From positions 1-31,307 of the forward strand of contig CAAHFI011883695.1 of NCBI GenBank assembly GCA_900893395.1: 31,307 nt of DNA, read 5' to 3'. The stretch's first letter is position 1. Every line of letters begins with the position of its first letter. Positions 28,847-31,307 of the stretch are shown in pieces. The notes under the pieces are model-generated. The model searched no databases, was not told where the DNA came from, and saw only the letters and a list, made by a program, of their open reading frames with translations. The stretch comes from Euglena gracilis (Eukaryota > Euglenozoa > Euglenophyceae > Euglenales > Euglenaceae). Both the position numbers and the translations under genes were made by a program.

Positions 28847-29424
28847 GTCCTATAACACCGATCCACGATAAAAATAACAAGAAAAAAGACAAAATTTCAC
28901 AGATGTCTGGGGTTTCGCTCTTTTTGAACCAAAAAAAAAATGGATATAAATCTATCAGTCAATAGCTAAAATGCAATTTTGTGACGATGTCCTCATGTTT
29001 CAACTTCAAGAAAATAATGCAAATTTGCTCAACTTTTCAGAAAAAAGAAATTTTCTGAGACTTTACTGAGAATTTACTCAAATTTTCTTGTCTGGAAAGA
29101 GTGTGGAGACTTCCGAGTCAATGCTTTCAGTTTCAAAAAATTCAAAGTATCAAAAAAATTGTGAAAAATTGCAAAATGGTTAAATAAAAAGTCAAAAAAG
29201 CCAAAGAGTCCTGGGCGGGGGATGTGGTTTCCCACGCCGAACTACATGTATTTCCGTGCTTAATGCAATAGCTCAGACTAAATTAGACTAATATATCAGG
29301 TTTTCTAGATCCAAATTTATACTAAACTAGATTATGGTGAATATGTTGTTCAGGAGCAGATTGGAAGAAATGTTGTGGTATGTGTGTGTTAGTGTGTGTG
29401 TGTGCGCGCGCGTGTGTTTGAACA
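28847..29424. other. A/T-rich stretch, no gene
   Basis: No exon or RNA gene is seen. It is A/T-rich with short runs of A and T and ends in a (GT)n/(GC)n microsatellite at about 29377-29417. Confidence 0.6.
29377..29417. repeat. (GT)n microsatellite
   Basis: Alternating GT, changing to GC and back to GT. The alternating purine-pyrimidine run could adopt Z-DNA. Confidence 0.85.
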
Positions 29425-29561
29425 AAAAAATGTGCCGAAATAATGTGAAAAAAATTCAAAAAAATCGCAAAAATGCGCATTTTGGAAGTTTGAAAACACC
29501 CGCAAAAATGCGCAAAAATGCGAAAAAATTGCGAAAGAATGCGAAACGCATGTCCCCCCTG
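29425..29561. mobile_element. Right-end fragment of a MITE related to the one at 19435-20028
   Basis: AAAAATGCGCA words end in GCGAAACGCATGTCCCCCCTG, the same arrangement as the right end of the 19435-20028 element (GCGAAACGCATTT, C run, TG). No clear matching left end is found upstream, so it looks truncated. Confidence 0.6.
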
Positions 29562-30286
29562 TCAATCCCCCTTGGAGCACGGGGGGGGGGGCAGACCCAG
29601 CCAACTCCTCTCCACCTGGGTCACCAACCACCTCTGAATCCTAGTCCCCCATAAAGCATAAAACCCTGTCCCCCCTCTGGCCAAACCAGCACAGCAGTGG
29701 CTTTCAAATGGACAACGTCGGGCGTGGCGGTTCAGGAGTGAATAGTGGGTGTGTGGGGAACACGCCGTCTGTGATGCAGAGGTTGGTTACCTCAGAGGGG
29801 TGCCGGTGGTGGCCTTCCCCACGCCTGCAAGCAACCCAGTATCCCACCCTCGGGCGTCCTGGTTGATGTAAAATCAGCGTGGTTACCCTCTGGTTTCACT
29901 GACAGAACTGAAGAACCCTTGGGGTTGAACCTGACATCCAAATTTGAACAACACCCGAAAAAATGCAGTTAATGTGCGGGAACAACATAGGAAAAACCCA
30001 GGGAAAAAATTAAATCGGGACAGCCAAGCGCAATCAACACCACCCATTAAATTCCTCATTCCTCTGGTTCACCGCGGTGTTTTTGACAATGTGGTGAAAT
30101 GCAGATTCCTCCAGAATATCCCATCTAATTCCTTCATTGGAACAAACTATTGTTGCTGATGTTTAAGCAAACACTTGGCATATCTGATGAAACCAATTTA
30201 AGGTTTTCTGTGCATCTGTGTGTGATGTTTTGTGCTGTGTTGTGTCTGTGCGTTGCGTGGGTGGGTGGGATGGCGTGGCAGCAGAC
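29562..30286. other. Stretch left of the GRWD1-like exons, no gene found
   Basis: The next WD40 repeats of the GRWD1-like protein should lie here if the gene were compact, but I find no WD-like segment in any minus frame. Nothing else is recognised. Confidence 0.55.
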
Positions 30287-30408
30287 TCGTTCCAAGAAAT
30301 GACGTTGATGTCCACCACGTCCGCCTGCCACTTCAGCTTCTCAGGGCTCTTCCCGTCACGGACATCCCACAGCCGCACGCTGCAGTCCACGGAGCAGGAT
30401 GCCAGCAC
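30287..30408 (-). CDS. GRWD1: GRWD1-like exon with WD repeat
   Basis: The acceptor is GCGCCACAG at 30409-30417. The exon covers a complete SVRLWD-type WD strand set and the start of the next repeat (VDINVISWN). The donor GA/GTCTGC near 30285 is a best guess. Confidence 0.82.
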
Positions 30409-31307
30409 CTGTGGCGCAGCACACAACCGACTCCCCGCAGATGCAGATGCACCTTCCCCCAGGCCAGGTCATGCAGGAGTCCATCCGGGGATGCTTTTGG
30501 GATCTGGGAGGGTCCAGATCCAAAAGAATCAATCCAATGACTCGGAAAGGGGGGATTGGCGCGACCCCAAAAACCCAAAATCTGCTCAGGAAATCAGTTT
30601 CTTTTATTTGACTAGGCCAAGTCCCTTCAGGGGTTTTGCTATCAGCCCCCACGCCCCAATGTGCACCAGGCACCGTCACTGCTGACTGGGGGATTGCAAA
30701 CCCCCATTTTGCAAAGCGATCTCCGGGAACAACCAACGAGCCAGTATTCACAAGACAGCCAGGCAGCGGTGAATGTCTTCGAAAAGAACTTTCGCCATGG
30801 AGGGTGGGTGGCCGGCAAGCAGGCAGAGAGGTGGGGCGGGGGCAGCACACGTTGTCCTGGGTTGGGCTCCACTGGACGTCCTCCACCGACTGCTGGTGGC
30901 CGTTCAGCTGCGTGGCGCTGAACGAGGTCCCTGGGCACGCAGGGGCAGCCTAGAAGCCTGTTGGTGGCGGCACGGTGTTCACCTTGTGCGTCTGCGCGCG
31001 GGAGAGTACTAGTAAACGTGCCCAGCGTGAACAAGAAACATTTGACAACAACTTCATTCGACCACTGACCTCACCACCCACCCCAACCAACCAACACACA
31101 CACACATACACAACACACACACCCACACACCACACACACAAACAGACACAGAATACTCACAGAGATTGACGCATGTAAGCAATCAGAACGCGCTTTGCAA
31201 ACCTTGAGCATCGGACTGCCAAGACGTTAATGCGGCCACTGCAGTCGCCGGAGGCCAGGCTGAACGGAGGGGGAGCAAACGCGTGTTTGTTGAACACGGA
31301 CAAAAGC
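30287..31307 (-). CDS. GRWD1: GRWD1/Rrb1-like WD40 protein, three internal exons
   Basis: GRWD1 (yeast Rrb1) is a nucleolar WD40 protein that escorts ribosomal protein L3 and is needed for 60S subunit assembly. The exon ending near 31217 carries FSLASGDCSGRINVLA and enters from outside the window. Exon 30949-30851 (33 codons, phase 0 at both ends) carries TQLNGHQQSVEDVQWSPTQD. Exon 30408-30287 carries VLASCSVDCSVRLWDVRDGK and later VDINVISWNE. These match the family's GDC...I, GH..SVEDLQWSPT..., FASCS.D.SIR.WD and DVNVISW segments in order. Donor AAC/GTGTGC and acceptor CACAG join the last two in frame. Exons further 3' are not found; the 5' part lies to the right of the window. Confidence 0.85.
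30851..30949 (-). CDS. GRWD1: GRWD1-like exon with SVEDVQWSPT motif
   Basis: The acceptor is GGCTTCTAG and the donor AAC/GTGTGC. The GHQQSVEDVQWSPTQDN segment is diagnostic of this subfamily of WD40 proteins. Confidence 0.85.
31097..31150. repeat. (CA)n microsatellite in intron
   Basis: Imperfect CA repeats interrupted by AT, ACC and AAA lie in the intron between the first two GRWD1-like exons seen here. Confidence 0.9.
31217..31307 (-). CDS. GRWD1: GRWD1-like exon at window edge
   Basis: LASGDCSGRINVLA matches the second-repeat GDC...I segment of GRWD1. The exon either starts at CCGTTCAG (acceptor, so 31259) or is open to the window edge. The donor is GGCA/GTCC in phase 0, agreeing with the next exon. 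Confidence 0.65.

Noticed and set aside
29208-29240. Possible left end (GGGCGGGGGATGTGGTTTC) for the MITE fragment ending at 29561
   Set aside because: The match to the right end is weak and no target-site duplication supports it.

Overview
This window is nuclear DNA of a eukaryote, most likely a unicellular alga or another protist. The reasons are spliced host genes with GT...AG introns, two long eukaryotic reverse-transcribing elements, several families of short DNA transposons with terminal inverted repeats, and microsatellites. There is no bacterial gene organisation. The ketol-acid reductoisomerase resembles versions I recall from algae and fungi, which fits a branched-chain amino acid prototroph, but the sequence alone does not fix the species. 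Runs of eight or more G or C are very common.

Left part (1 to about 4690): a DIRS-like tyrosine-recombinase retroelement. Its left inverted terminal repeat enters from outside the window. Then come a gag-like region with tandem repeats, reverse transcriptase, RNase H, a methyltransferase-like domain, a tyrosine recombinase, an internal complementary region and the right inverted repeat. Middle (5110-17511): a 12.4-kb Ty3/gypsy LTR fossil with LTRs of about 1.1 kb, an initiator-Met-like primer binding site, gag, protease, a DNA cytosine-5 methyltransferase-like domain, reverse transcriptase, RNase H, integrase and a long repetitive 3' noncoding stretch. A 70-bp inverted repeat related to the DIRS ends brackets it (4689-4761 and 18002-18074).

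Right part (about 18.1-31.3 kb): exons of three host genes, all on the minus strand. From right to left they are a GRWD1/Rrb1-like WD40 ribosome-assembly protein (31307 to 30287), an MKT1-like post-transcriptional regulator (27004 to 26238) and ketol-acid reductoisomerase (22789 to 20056). None is complete in the window. Introns and gaps hold compact DNA transposons and MITEs. Three of these carry arrays of short A-rich subterminal repeats, each with a different core. One keeps a hAT-type transposase C-terminus, and one has a matching target-site duplication.

The most notable points are the cytosine methyltransferase carried by the gypsy element beside a DIRS element with its own, different methyltransferase; the shared subterminal-repeat design of the small transposons; and the three partial, same-strand, intron-bearing genes packed into 11 kb.
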